In this document: positions 27,053 through 35,768 of the stretch, in pieces
Layout: every line of letters begins with the position of its first letter
How positions within the stretch are numbered: position 1 is the first letter of the stretch
Assembly (NCBI GenBank): GCA_007859835.1
Contig: SJPJ01000001.1
Location: 7,404,838 to 7,452,002 of the forward strand
From: Novipirellula herctigrandis
GTDB lineage: Bacteria > Planctomycetota > Planctomycetia > Pirellulales > Pirellulaceae
Direction of reading: 5' to 3'
Length of the DNA: 47,165 nt
The notes under the pieces: model-generated
The model's input: the letters and a program-made list of their open reading frames with translations, nothing else
Told to the model about the DNA's origin: nothing
Database searches by the model: none
Position numbers and translations under genes: made by a program

Positions 27053-28165
27053 ATGAAAACACTCAATCCATCCGCCGCAGCTGTCATTCTTTCCGCCTTC
27101 ATCATGGGCTTGAGCGGCATCGCTTCCGCTCAGGAGGACAAGTCCCCAACCATACCTGTCGATGAAAGTAATTTCGTTGAGTCCATGTCCGATATTTATT
27201 TTGGGCAAGTCGTCGACGCGGTCGGCACCAACGTCATCCAGCACAATCGCGCCACCGCGAACATCAAGTCTCAGGGAATCATCCGCGAGAATCGAGACAC
27301 CCTCTACAGCAAGGTGGTGATCGACGCCCGCGGCGGTTTTCGCCTGACCCTGCCGGCTGCGGGCAAAACCTACATGGCGGCACTTATCCTGAACTACAAC
27401 ACGGGGCTGGTGCGGGAAGCCAGGGATCAGGGAGATGTTGGGACCTACATGGCACACTCGGATCGTCCGCGCGTCATCGAGATCACCCGTGAAGCAGCAG
27501 GGACTGATTTTGTCTACATCCTGTTTCGGACGCAGACGGACAATAGCGCCGAGGGAAATGCTGCCGGGGCCAAGCTGCAGGATGCCATCAAACTTGAGAT
27601 CCACGGGGATCCGAAAGACTGGAAACCCCAGAATTTCGATACCAAACAGCGGGACAAACTCGCCGACCTCTACAAGAGCCACCTGGCTGAGTATGTGGCA
27701 CGCGGGGCGCATTTCGGCTACCAGGAAGACTCGGTTGTTAAAGAAGGTGGCGAGAAAGCTGCCGATGTGCGCCGCCACTATGCCGCATTCGGCTGGGGCG
27801 GTCAGCTTGAACGCTACGCCACTTATCTCACCACCCCGGTGATCAAAGGCAAGGATGGCACCGCAGTCACCCTCAAAGTCACCCCCTTCAAAGTGCGCGA
27901 AGATCTCAATGGATTCTGGAGCTACACCGTCTACGACGCCGGGGGATGGATCGCGACCGAGAACAATATCATCAACAACGAGAGTGCAGTGCTTAATCCG
28001 GATGGCACGCTCACCCTCCGCCTGGGAACCAAGGAAGACTGCGGCACTGATGCCAACCGCATGGACCTGCCCAAGGGAGGCTTCACGATCGTCACCCGTA
28101 TCTACAACACAGCCAAGGAGATACCTCTCTCAGATAGAGCCAGTCATATTCCCATTCCTAAGTAG
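27053..28165 (+). CDS. Secreted DUF1254/DUF1214 protein
   Basis: The ATG at 27053 gives a leader (MKTLNPSAAAVILSAFIMGLS, cut near IASAQ); a longer frame from 26984 overlaps the upstream gene and is rejected. The 370-residue product has the DUF1254 motif RENRDTLYSKVVIDARGGFRLTLP and a DUF1214 part with FWSYTVYDAGGWIATENNI. It is more distant from its two neighbours than they are from each other. The gap of 25 bases to the gene before suggests the same message. Function unknown. Confidence 0.82.
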   Translation: MKTLNPSAAAVILSAFIMGLSGIASAQEDKSPTIPVDESNFVESMSDIYFGQVVDAVGTNVIQHNRATANIKSQGIIRENRDTLYSKVVIDARGGFRLTLPAAGKTYMAALILNYNTGLVREARDQGDVGTYMAHSDRPRVIEITREAAGTDFVYILFRTQTDNSAEGNAAGAKLQDAIKLEIHGDPKDWKPQNFDTKQRDKLADLYKSHLAEYVARGAHFGYQEDSVVKEGGEKAADVRRHYAAFGWGGQLERYATYLTTPVIKGKDGTAVTLKVTPFKVREDLNGFWSYTVYDAGGWIATENNIINNESAVLNPDGTLTLRLGTKEDCGTDANRMDLPKGGFTIVTRIYNTAKEIPLSDRASHIPIPK

Positions 28166-28201
28166 AGGCCCACCACGGCTCATCGACCACACCAGCATCA
28201 A

Positions 28202-28500
28202 ATGAAAAATCCAACGGTACTCGCCCTCGCCGCTCTGTGCGGATTGTCCTTTCTCAGTCCGGCCTCCGCCCAGAAGGCGCAGCCAAAAATCCCAATGCAG
28301 ATCGAATCGGACCTCGAGAAATTTCAGCAAGCGGGCCAACAAAGCTACATCTATGGCCTCGGGATTGTCGCGATGTATCGCTACTACTCAGGGATGGCCT
28401 TGCAAGAAGGAGGCCTCAATCAATTGGTGCATGGTCGGAGTTTTCTCAAACCCGGTGACAAGCCCGGCGGCGAGCCGAACGTCGACACTTATTATTCAAC
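28202..28500 (+). pseudogene. DUF1254 gene cut off at a rearrangement junction
   Basis: ATG at 28202 opens a leader (MKNPTVLALAALCGLSFLSP, to SAQ) and then about 70 residues of the DUF1254 start: QQSYIYGLGIVAMYRYYSG, LVHGRSF and EPNVDTYYSTA, the equivalent of the PNxDTLYS motif. After that the frame makes no sense, because the same bases encode the tail of a sulfatase fragment on the other strand. So the gene lost everything past about residue 100 at a break near 28490-28505. It is the fourth gene of the DUF1254 row. Confidence 0.75.
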
Positions 28501-29110
28501 TGCTCGATGCAATAATCCGCATAGTGCCAATCATTCAAATCCTCGTCTTTCAGGTCCAGCGTCATCGGCTCCAGAAAGCCCTCCATCCGCGCGGCGCCGC
28601 CACCATAGCGTTTGGTGTTTTTCGGATAGTCATCCCATTCCGACGCATAAGCAATATCCGGACCTGGTACATGAAAGATCTTACCGATGCCCATCACCTG
28701 ATAGCCCGCGTCTTTAAACACGGCATTCACGCTCATCCCCTCAGGAATATATTCCTTCCACTCCACATCGGCCTGATTGGAATAGCAACCGGAAGTACTA
28801 GGCCGCAGCCCCGACATCAACGCCGCCCGCGAAGGGTTGCAGACCGGTGCCGCACAGTGCGCATTGGAAAATGAAACCCCCATGCGCGAAAGCCGGTCAA
28901 TATTCGGCGTCTTCGTCTGCTTATTCCGACCGGTATAACCGCCCAGTGGCTCAAATCATCCACCGGAATCAACAGCACATTGGGCCTGTTCGCCGGAGCG
29001 GCAATCACCGCCGTTGCCGGCAGTAGAACCGAAAGAACCAAACAGATCCACGAACTATACCGACCACACGTAAACCTCGTTGTGATATTTTTCTTTTCTA
29101 GATTTTTCAT
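28490..29110 (-). pseudogene. Sulfatase gene with frameshift and missing C-terminal half
   Basis: ATG at 29110 begins a leader and NRPNVLLIPVDDLSHW. The frame then slips: GGYTGRNKQTKTPNIDRLSR and NAHCAAPVCNPSRAALMSG continue one frame over, with CNPSR as the activation motif. Reading DLSHW(V)GYTG would need one more base near 28941-28943, so a single-base loss is likely. The body runs on to DWHYADYCIEQLNN and ends at about 28490, where it meets the truncated DUF1254 gene head-on. More than half of the usual 470-500 residues is missing. The group is iduronate-2-sulfatase-like. Confidence 0.8.
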
Positions 29111-29201
29111 CAGCAATTCCATATCCACTCACTGATAACTGATAGCGATTTGAATACCCGGTAGTGGACCAAGAGTACCGTAAACCGGCTTCAACAGCCA
29201 C

Positions 29202-29273
29202 TTTCCCGGGCACTTTCCCGGGCACTCTTTTGGGCACTTTCCCGGGCACTCTTTTGGGCACTCTTTTGGGCAC
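29202..29273 (+). repeat. 12-bp tandem repeat, six copies of two types
   Basis: Two 12-mers alternate in a row: type A TTTCCCGGGCAC and type B TCTTTTGGGCAC, in the order A A B A B B. A decayed copy follows to about 29285. They share the GGGCAC end. The block is 12 bp in period, so it keeps any reading frame; in one minus frame it would give repeats of VPGK and VPKR type. It lies between a dead sulfatase and a protease gene. No CRISPR-type spacers are present. Confidence 0.8.
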
Positions 29274-29285
29274 TTTTTTGGCGGC

Positions 29286-29629
29286 CTTTTTGCAACTGGA
29301 TTGAAGGTCAACCGACATGATCCGGTCGATCTGACGCCAGCTTCACGATCTTGGGTCCGAGCAACGCGTAAACCGTACGTAAATCGCTAAATGAAGAAAA
29401 TTCTCCGCCTTGAAGTGGCCCCGCAGCGTGGCCCGCAAGCTGGACCGGGAAATCCCGAACTGAAAAGAGTCTGGGTAGCAATTCCAACGCGTGGAGCGTG
29501 GTGACGTCGAGCGTTCCAGAATCAGCGTCACACAGACAAAAGATAGTCGTGCGTGCCGTAGCCACCTGTTTGGCGGCGACGTGCATCGCGCACCACTGCC
29601 TCCGTGGTCTACCGTGTAGCACACAATTG
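29286..29629. other. Intergenic stretch, no recognised gene
   Basis: About 340 bases lie between the repeat block and the protease gene. Minus-strand frames of 96-117 codons cross it but have no motif, leader or family match known to me. I see no clear hairpin terminator. Confidence 0.35.
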
Positions 29630-31900
29630 TCAATTCTTGTGGCGGTCACAAATACAGACATAGCAGAGTTTGGTGTTGATGGCCGAAGGCGCGGGCGTGA
29701 TGGTCAATCGGCCATCGGTCACTGTGACCACACCGTCATAGAAATCAAACTGATCCTTGCCATCGGGATCCTTGCCATCGGGATCCTTGCCATCGGGATC
29801 CTTGCCATCGGGATCCTTGCCATCGGGATCCTTACCATCGGGATCCTTGCCATCGGGATCCTCGAATCGCCTCCCCTCAACCAACAAGTCGTTGATATGG
29901 TCTGAGGCATTAGGGTCGGCATCACCGCAAGCGATCGTGATATGGTAGTCGCCATTAGGTAACGCAATTTCCCACTTGCTTGTTTCCATGGATTGCATCC
30001 TGATGCATGAGCCCAGATCGTTGGCCGCCACTTGATTGATTCCGCGGACGATCGAATCGTTTACGTTCCTGGTCCAGCCATACTCAAGGTCACCATATTC
30101 TCGCTGGCCAAAGGCGAGTCCCTCGTCATGACAGTAGATGCCTTTCCATGCTGTATCGTAATTGTCTGGAGTTAAACGGCTTGAAAAGTTGATCCGAATA
30201 TCGGTCTCGGAATGGACCATGAGATGATCGATCAAGGTGACCGCGTTGTCTGTGGCTTTCAAACGAATTGTATTCTTGCCCCGGTTCAGTGGAACGCGAG
30301 GGAATCCCACATAACGCCATTCGGCACGTTTTCCCGTCGGCGGGAAGGCGACATCGCCTTGGATCAATTGGCCGTTCACGTAGAGGTCCATACGTCGCAA
30401 TTCATCGGTTTGTCCAAACCGTATCTTCAAACCGTGAGAGCCTTGGTTAGCTTGGACAGTCCAATCAATCATTTGCCCGGCAGCGCTCAGTCGTACAGAA
30501 CCGGTACCGGTATTGCCGGAACCCAATCTCAGTTTTCGTCCGGAACTCTTCGCCTCCTCAGCTTCAAAAATTCGATGGTCCGGCTGAACATCAACGACAA
30601 CAACCGCATTAAACTGATAGAGGCCGTCGGAGATCGTATACTTGAAAGCATCCATGCCGATCCGATTGGGCGCATGATAGACGACTTCATCTCGTCCCTG
30701 AGGCCCGGTGCCTTTTGACAGAGCGACTTGCGCACCCAGTCGTGATTTCGGTTCAACGTCGACCAACATCAGAGCATCGCCGTTGACATCGTGATCGTTG
30801 GCCAGGACATCCATTTTCAAAGACTTGGCCGAACCATGCGTGACTCGCGCGAAATCATAATTGCCATAGGGCGGCAACGGCACGGCATAGTCGCCTAGGA
30901 CGTCGAACATGTCCGTTTTTGCTTGTTTTGTATCTCGGTAGTTGACGACAGCTTCCAATTCGGTGGAGCTAATACGGTTGAAGCGGCTGTACCGAACCAT
31001 AATCGTTGCACCTTCTGGATAGCCTCCCTCATCGTTACGAGGGTTGAATGTGTGCAACAACTCATGGCGCCATACAAGATCAGCACGTGGCGGCTTGCCG
31101 GAAACACCCGTTCCTGCGGTTAATCCACCCAGGCCTGCTGACGATCCGTGGAACAACAGCAACTTGTCGTAATCAACCGAAGAGAGATGCGAGCCCGCGT
31201 CTTTCCATTGGGCACTCATCGTCGCCCGAGACAGAGCATCCGGTCCGATCTGATAAGGATCAACGGCTCGGTTGTCGCGAATCACCACATGATTCACGGC
31301 TTGTTTCAATTTAGCATCTCGAAGGTAAATCGCTGCTACCTGGGCCGCAGAGAACTCAATCACCTCCAGTGCCAGCTCCGGATCACGTTTGAGTCGCTTG
31401 TGATAGACACTGCTGGGGATATCAATGCCCAACATGAACTGATACACACCATCCGTCATACGTCCGCCCTGAAGAAACTGGCGTCTGGGCTCATCAAAGG
31501 TCTGCGGGTAATCGATATTGCTTTCCGAGACCATTTGCCCTCGATCAAAGCTCATGCGTTTCGAGTATCGATCCCAATACATAGCCCCTCGAAAAGACCC
31601 GTCCTTACGCAAGTAGCCGACCACCATCGCTTTCGGATCTTCCTGGACGGTTCCGACATAGGTCCGAACAGGGCCCGGATCGTACGCTTCAAAACGATCG
31701 GCCTCGGTCTGCAACTGAACCTGATAATCGGGGCCGCGCACATCAAACAGTTCAACTCGATAGCTGTACGTCTTGTTCTTGTAGCGAAACGAATCCGAAT
31801 GAACGGAGGGCAACGCCGCTTGCACAACGGACGCAAGGCTCATCAAGACACACATATAAAGCAAGGTGAAAGTGCCTGCCATTTTATCAGTTCGATTCAT
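29630..31900 (-). CDS. Secreted HExxH metalloprotease-like protein with CBM-like and DPDGK repeat regions
   Basis: A leader (cut near VVQA) is followed by a propeptide-like region and WRHELLHTFNPRNDEGG, where His279-Glu-Leu-Leu-His283 is a zinc-protease HExxH motif. Then come a cadherin/tandem-95-type segment (DVLANDHDVNGDALMLVDV, about 363-440), a CBM6-like beta-sandwich (FEAEEAKSSG to DHLMVHSET, about 445-565) and a malectin-like domain (INFSSRLTPDNYDTAWKG to YHITIACGDADPN, about 570-670). Seven exact DPDGK units (681-715) follow, then a 41-residue Cys-containing tail. The metal's third ligand is not certain. The gene follows the sulfatase at 31933 with a 32-base gap, in one direction. Proteolysis of a carbohydrate-bearing target is inferred. 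Confidence 0.8.
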   Translation of the reverse strand: MNRTDKMAGTFTLLYMCVLMSLASVVQAALPSVHSDSFRYKNKTYSYRVELFDVRGPDYQVQLQTEADRFEAYDPGPVRTYVGTVQEDPKAMVVGYLRKDGSFRGAMYWDRYSKRMSFDRGQMVSESNIDYPQTFDEPRRQFLQGGRMTDGVYQFMLGIDIPSSVYHKRLKRDPELALEVIEFSAAQVAAIYLRDAKLKQAVNHVVIRDNRAVDPYQIGPDALSRATMSAQWKDAGSHLSSVDYDKLLLFHGSSAGLGGLTAGTGVSGKPPRADLVWRHELLHTFNPRNDEGGYPEGATIMVRYSRFNRISSTELEAVVNYRDTKQAKTDMFDVLGDYAVPLPPYGNYDFARVTHGSAKSLKMDVLANDHDVNGDALMLVDVEPKSRLGAQVALSKGTGPQGRDEVVYHAPNRIGMDAFKYTISDGLYQFNAVVVVDVQPDHRIFEAEEAKSSGRKLRLGSGNTGTGSVRLSAAGQMIDWTVQANQGSHGLKIRFGQTDELRRMDLYVNGQLIQGDVAFPPTGKRAEWRYVGFPRVPLNRGKNTIRLKATDNAVTLIDHLMVHSETDIRINFSSRLTPDNYDTAWKGIYCHDEGLAFGQREYGDLEYGWTRNVNDSIVRGINQVAANDLGSCIRMQSMETSKWEIALPNGDYHITIACGDADPNASDHINDLLVEGRRFEDPDGKDPDGKDPDGKDPDGKDPDGKDPDGKDPDGKDQFDFYDGVVTVTDGRLTITPAPSAINTKLCYVCICDRHKN
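29752..29856 (-). repeat. 15-bp in-gene tandem repeat, seven copies
   Basis: Seven perfect-length units encode DPDGK seven times in the protease-like gene; one unit differs by a silent glycine codon. On the plus strand the unit reads GATCCTTGCCATCGG. Acidic Asp-Pro-Asp-Gly units resemble calcium-binding linker repeats of secreted proteins. Near identity at DNA level means the array is young and its copy number may vary. Confidence 0.9.
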
Positions 31901-31932
31901 GATACGAGATACTTCCGGTTGTATTGCAAAAG

Positions 31933-33456
31933 TTAGAATTCGTCGTTGGGCTGGGCAGTGGGAAACGGTCTGTCGAGATTGTAGTTATCCCAAGGTGACA
32001 AGCCTTGCATTCGCGGATCGCCATTTGCCGTGAGATAATCATTCAGTTTGCCGCGAAGATCCTTGAGTACGTCCTGGTGAGTTGAGGCGGCAGCCAAGTT
32101 CCTCGTCATCCCTGCATCAACGCGTTTATCATACAATTCTTCGGCGGGGACCTTTCCAAAACCGAGTTCGAAAAACAGCTTTACCTTCGGATCCTCCTGT
32201 CTTTCCATGAAGAACGTCTTGATCACACTCGGGTCGATATCGCCGTAAGTGCCCCAGCCGGGAATAAGCGTCTGGGGATGACCCGCGGGGTAACGGTTGG
32301 GTTCGTAATTGCGGATGTAGGTCCAATTCTCCGAATGCAGTGCCCTTCGCGGAAAGCCCAAATTGTGCGGACGAGCCAGGGTGTGCTTCTCGAACGCCGA
32401 CACGACGAATTCCCGTTCATGGTCCACGCGGCCAGACTCGCTGTTAAGGAGAACATTCTTCAAGCTCTTCCCTGTCATCATGGCGGGGACGTCTAACTCG
32501 GCCAGTTCCAAAAACGTTGGTGCCCAGTCAGTCAACGAAACGGGATCTGTGACAACACGCCCTCGTTGTATCTGGTCGTCCCAGCGAACGATCAGTGGCA
32601 TGCGTACGCCATGGTCGTACAGCGTGGCCTTGGCTCGCGGAAAAGGCATGCCGTTGTCCGACGTAAAGACGATCATGGTGTTGTCAACCAAGTTCCTGTC
32701 TTCCAGAGTCTGGATGATTCTGCCGATCATCTTGTCTGCCCACTGGATTTCCGCCAAGTAGTCCGACAGGCCGCTACGAATATCAGCGGCGTTAGGGTAG
32801 AAGTCGGGGATCGCGATGGCGTGTTCTGAGATTCCCTGCTGCGTGCCCAGTCCGCTTGGATGTGGCAGGTGCGGTTCCGAGATCCCGACCCAGAAGAAGA
32901 AGGGAGCCTCTTGAGGCGTCTGATCAAGAAACGATTCGAAATTTGCGGCGTAGTCGACTCTGCTAATCCCCTTGGGCGCACTCGCGGTACGATCGTTGTA
33001 TCGCTTGCCAAGTGGAGCCTCGTGCGTGTCTGGTACGTCACGAGTCCTGGGAGCATAGGGTTTTCCCGTATTGCCGATCGAGTATCCACCATTCTCTAGT
33101 AGCAACGGGAATACATCGAATTTGTCGCGAATGAAGCCTGTTAAAACGCCACCTTTCTCCAATCGGAAAATATCCTGACCTGTCAGAATGGCTGCCCTTG
33201 ACGGTGAGCACGACGGGGAGGCACAGTAAGCGTTGATGAATCGAATACCCTTTTCCGCCAGGCCATCCATGGAAGGTGTGCGTACTGCGGTATCCCCGTA
33301 GCAGCCGGCATGTTGCCACGATTGGTCGTCCGTAATGATGAACACAAAATTCGGCCGCTCAGTCGTCTCGCCATGTGCTTGGCCTAGCCACGCGCCAGCG
33401 ATCGCTGCCATCGAGTAGATCGCTAACCGAAATTGAATCGCAATTGGCCTCGTCAT
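31933..33456 (-). CDS. Secreted S1 sulfatase, heparan N-sulfatase-like group
   Basis: A 507-residue protein with a leader to about Gly29. ITDDQSWQHAGCYGDTAVRTP and ASPSCSPSRAAILTGQ are typical of the N-sulfoglucosamine sulfohydrolase-like group; Cys83 of CSPSR is the formylglycine site. GKPYAPRTRD replaces the GKWH loop, as in that group. Later motifs: SEPHLPHPS and TSDNGMPFPRAKATLYDHGVRMPL. The start ATG is preceded by GGGAAAGA. The group name reflects sequence style, not a tested substrate; it may act on other amino- or O-sulfates. Confidence 0.88.
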   Translation of the reverse strand: MTRPIAIQFRLAIYSMAAIAGAWLGQAHGETTERPNFVFIITDDQSWQHAGCYGDTAVRTPSMDGLAEKGIRFINAYCASPSCSPSRAAILTGQDIFRLEKGGVLTGFIRDKFDVFPLLLENGGYSIGNTGKPYAPRTRDVPDTHEAPLGKRYNDRTASAPKGISRVDYAANFESFLDQTPQEAPFFFWVGISEPHLPHPSGLGTQQGISEHAIAIPDFYPNAADIRSGLSDYLAEIQWADKMIGRIIQTLEDRNLVDNTMIVFTSDNGMPFPRAKATLYDHGVRMPLIVRWDDQIQRGRVVTDPVSLTDWAPTFLELAELDVPAMMTGKSLKNVLLNSESGRVDHEREFVVSAFEKHTLARPHNLGFPRRALHSENWTYIRNYEPNRYPAGHPQTLIPGWGTYGDIDPSVIKTFFMERQEDPKVKLFFELGFGKVPAEELYDKRVDAGMTRNLAAASTHQDVLKDLRGKLNDYLTANGDPRMQGLSPWDNYNLDRPFPTAQPNDEF

Positions 33457-33519
33457 TTGTTCTTTCCCTTAGTTTCTCTGCCGAGACACTTTTGCTTTCC
33501 AGAGTCGTGGAGAACTGCT

Positions 33520-35574
33520 CTATCTTCCATAGATGAATACCTTACCAAGTGTAAGCTTCTCTCCGCTCTCGTTTTCCAACTTGATGAAACGTGCTGACAC
33601 TCCATCCGATAGGGTCACCAGCCAACGACCATCTTCCGACGCATCAACATTGCCGACTGTCTCCCATTGAGTTCCATCGTCGGAGATAGAAGCGATGGTG
33701 TTCCTCATGCGTCTCTTGTCGATATTGGATCGTGTCTTTCCGACAACCTCAATGTGCTTTACCTGGCGCATCTCATTTAATCTGATCACGATCGTCGGAT
33801 TCTCCCCGTCACTCTTAGGCGGCAGAGAAAAGGATGACAGAGAATTGTCATGACCCGACAGAAGAAAATTGTTCAATATGGATGATCGATACGTACTCTC
33901 TATTCCATCAGGAAGCTTGTAGACGGCATCTCTGTTGATCTCCCGGAAGCCGCCTATGGTGCGCACAGGGAGATTGCATACGGCGGTCGGTATCCAGCCC
34001 TCGCTATCCGCCGGACGATAATGGAAATGCACGACACGATCGGTCTTCAGCGAACTCCGATGGAGGGTGAAAGACATTGTCGACCCCACCTTGCTGATGT
34101 CACTGATTTCCAGTCCGGAATCCAAGCCGGCCTTTTCGCCGTACATCCAGCGGGAACTTGCCACGGTGTCGGCGGTATAGGCGTCATATTGTCCCGACTT
34201 GAAGAAAACGTTGGAGCCCCTGACATCGGCGTTCACCCCGTCGCAATGAACCATTTCGACCAGCAACGGTTCCTTCGGAAAAACGTGGTTCGCTCCTTTT
34301 GTATAAATCCGCCAAATCGCAAGTCCTTCATCGTTCGTCCGGTTGTCAAACAGACCAGACTTAATCATGGGCTGAATGAAGAAGTATTCATCGGGATTGC
34401 TGGGGTCATAGTAGGCGTACGCTGTATTGACATCGCCGCATTGGATTGAAAACCTGCCCGATTTACCGTAGATGTTTTCCGCGTCCAGCCAGCCAGTCTG
34501 GTACATGTGATACGGATCAGGAGTCGAATTCCAGACTCCACTCATGATTGTAGAGACACCCGTTTGCGGACCAACTTGACTCCCGACGCCGTAGAGATCA
34601 GGCCATTCCAGTACACGGTGCGCCACCTCGTGGATGCTGCTACCGCCGAAGAACGTACTGAATCTCACTCCGTCGGCCTCGATGGGTTTGATCCCTCCAA
34701 AACGAAGACTTGTGGTCGAAGCATTGAACAGCAGTGCGTCGGGACGCCCCGTCTCACTTCTCTGGCCCCGTGCCTGACACACGAAAGACAGGAAGAGCAG
34801 TTGGTTGTCTCGACGGGGATCCGACGATTGCACCTTGGTATACGGTGAGAAGTCGAATCCACTGGCGATCAGGTGGTTGAGGCAGTCTTCCAGTGCTTTG
34901 TATCTGCCCAAGGAAACCTGCTGTCCTTTCGCGCCTGTCTTGGCCCCCAACTTGTAGTAGTGCATTGCGTTGTGTGGCAAGGGAATGGGCCCGACCACAT
35001 CGGTTTTGATGGTGAGAGAGCCTCGACTCAAGACGTGATAGTATTTTTTGATTGATTGAATCTTACCGTCTGCGGTCAGTTCCATCGCACTATACTTCCT
35101 TTTCAGTTCAGCCATCCGCTCCTCTGAAATCGGCTGATCCGGGAAATCCGCGATGATCGCCAGTCCTTTGATGATGCCCTCATGCATAGAACCTTCTTTG
35201 GGCTCGTTTCTTGCTGGTAGCTCGCTCAAAGATCCGGTCTGGTTGGATGCTATTGGGGTGCGTTGGGCGACCGTTGGATCTTGAATGGGTGCCTGAACCA
35301 CAGCCATTTCTTTCGCTCGCTGCAGTTCCAGAATCAACGCCTTGCTATCCTCTGAAAACAGTGACAGCTTGGACGTCATTGGACGCGGTGCCCCATGCCT
35401 GCGATACACGACTTCTTGTGTCGCCGGAATGTAGCGAATGAACTCAAACTCGATTGCCTTCTTGCCATCGGCACTGGTGACTTTCACGTGCTGGGTCTGG
35501 GCATGCGTGGAGGTGGAGATGAGTAGAGACGCGATAACACTCGCTACCAAGGAAAGAAGCTCTGTTCGGTTCAT
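33520..35574 (-). CDS. Secreted M6-type metalloprotease with SHD1-like N-terminus and discoidin-like C-terminus
   Basis: The ATG at 35574 gives the leader MNRTELLSLVASVIASLLIS, with cleavage near HAQ; a frame to 35604 adds ten residues without effect. Residues about 27-92 look like the SHD1-type domain of planctomycete secreted proteins (SADGKKAIEFEFI, LSLFSEDSKALIL). The protease (about 130-530) has the M6 style: GLAIIADFPDQP and GGSSIHEVAHRVLEWPDLYG, with the zinc motif at His315-Glu-Val-Ala-His319. The last 150 residues form a discoidin (F5/8 type C)-like sandwich: RLNEMRQVKHIEVVG, SISDDGTQWETVG and ARFIKLENESG. It lies 63 bases before the sulfatase at 33456 and should share its message. 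Confidence 0.85.
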   Translation of the reverse strand: MNRTELLSLVASVIASLLISTSTHAQTQHVKVTSADGKKAIEFEFIRYIPATQEVVYRRHGAPRPMTSKLSLFSEDSKALILELQRAKEMAVVQAPIQDPTVAQRTPIASNQTGSLSELPARNEPKEGSMHEGIIKGLAIIADFPDQPISEERMAELKRKYSAMELTADGKIQSIKKYYHVLSRGSLTIKTDVVGPIPLPHNAMHYYKLGAKTGAKGQQVSLGRYKALEDCLNHLIASGFDFSPYTKVQSSDPRRDNQLLFLSFVCQARGQRSETGRPDALLFNASTTSLRFGGIKPIEADGVRFSTFFGGSSIHEVAHRVLEWPDLYGVGSQVGPQTGVSTIMSGVWNSTPDPYHMYQTGWLDAENIYGKSGRFSIQCGDVNTAYAYYDPSNPDEYFFIQPMIKSGLFDNRTNDEGLAIWRIYTKGANHVFPKEPLLVEMVHCDGVNADVRGSNVFFKSGQYDAYTADTVASSRWMYGEKAGLDSGLEISDISKVGSTMSFTLHRSSLKTDRVVHFHYRPADSEGWIPTAVCNLPVRTIGGFREINRDAVYKLPDGIESTYRSSILNNFLLSGHDNSLSSFSLPPKSDGENPTIVIRLNEMRQVKHIEVVGKTRSNIDKRRMRNTIASISDDGTQWETVGNVDASEDGRWLVTLSDGVSARFIKLENESGEKLTLGKVFIYGR

Positions 35575-35768
35575 GACAAAGGCACTATGCGAATAACATC
35601 TCATTACTTATCTCCTTGTTGCCGTTCACAAATCATTGCAGTCCAGTAGTCTTCAATTTAATCTCACTTCAGGGCCTGCCAACTAGGGCCTATCAACTCG
35701 GCCTGCAAAATCGGCCTTTTCATGGACTGGATCTGCAATGCGTCGACATAATGTAGAACACTTCGCGT

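Noticed and set aside
26089-27778. Long minus-strand frames (201 and 261 codons)
   Set aside because: They lie opposite well-supported DUF1254 genes and arise from the C-rich third codon positions there.
29308-29661. 117-codon minus-strand gene after the protease
   Set aside because: It overlaps the end of the protease gene and shows no recognisable feature.
29202-29856. CRISPR array
   Set aside because: Both repeat blocks are gapless tandem units of 12 and 15 bp with no spacers.
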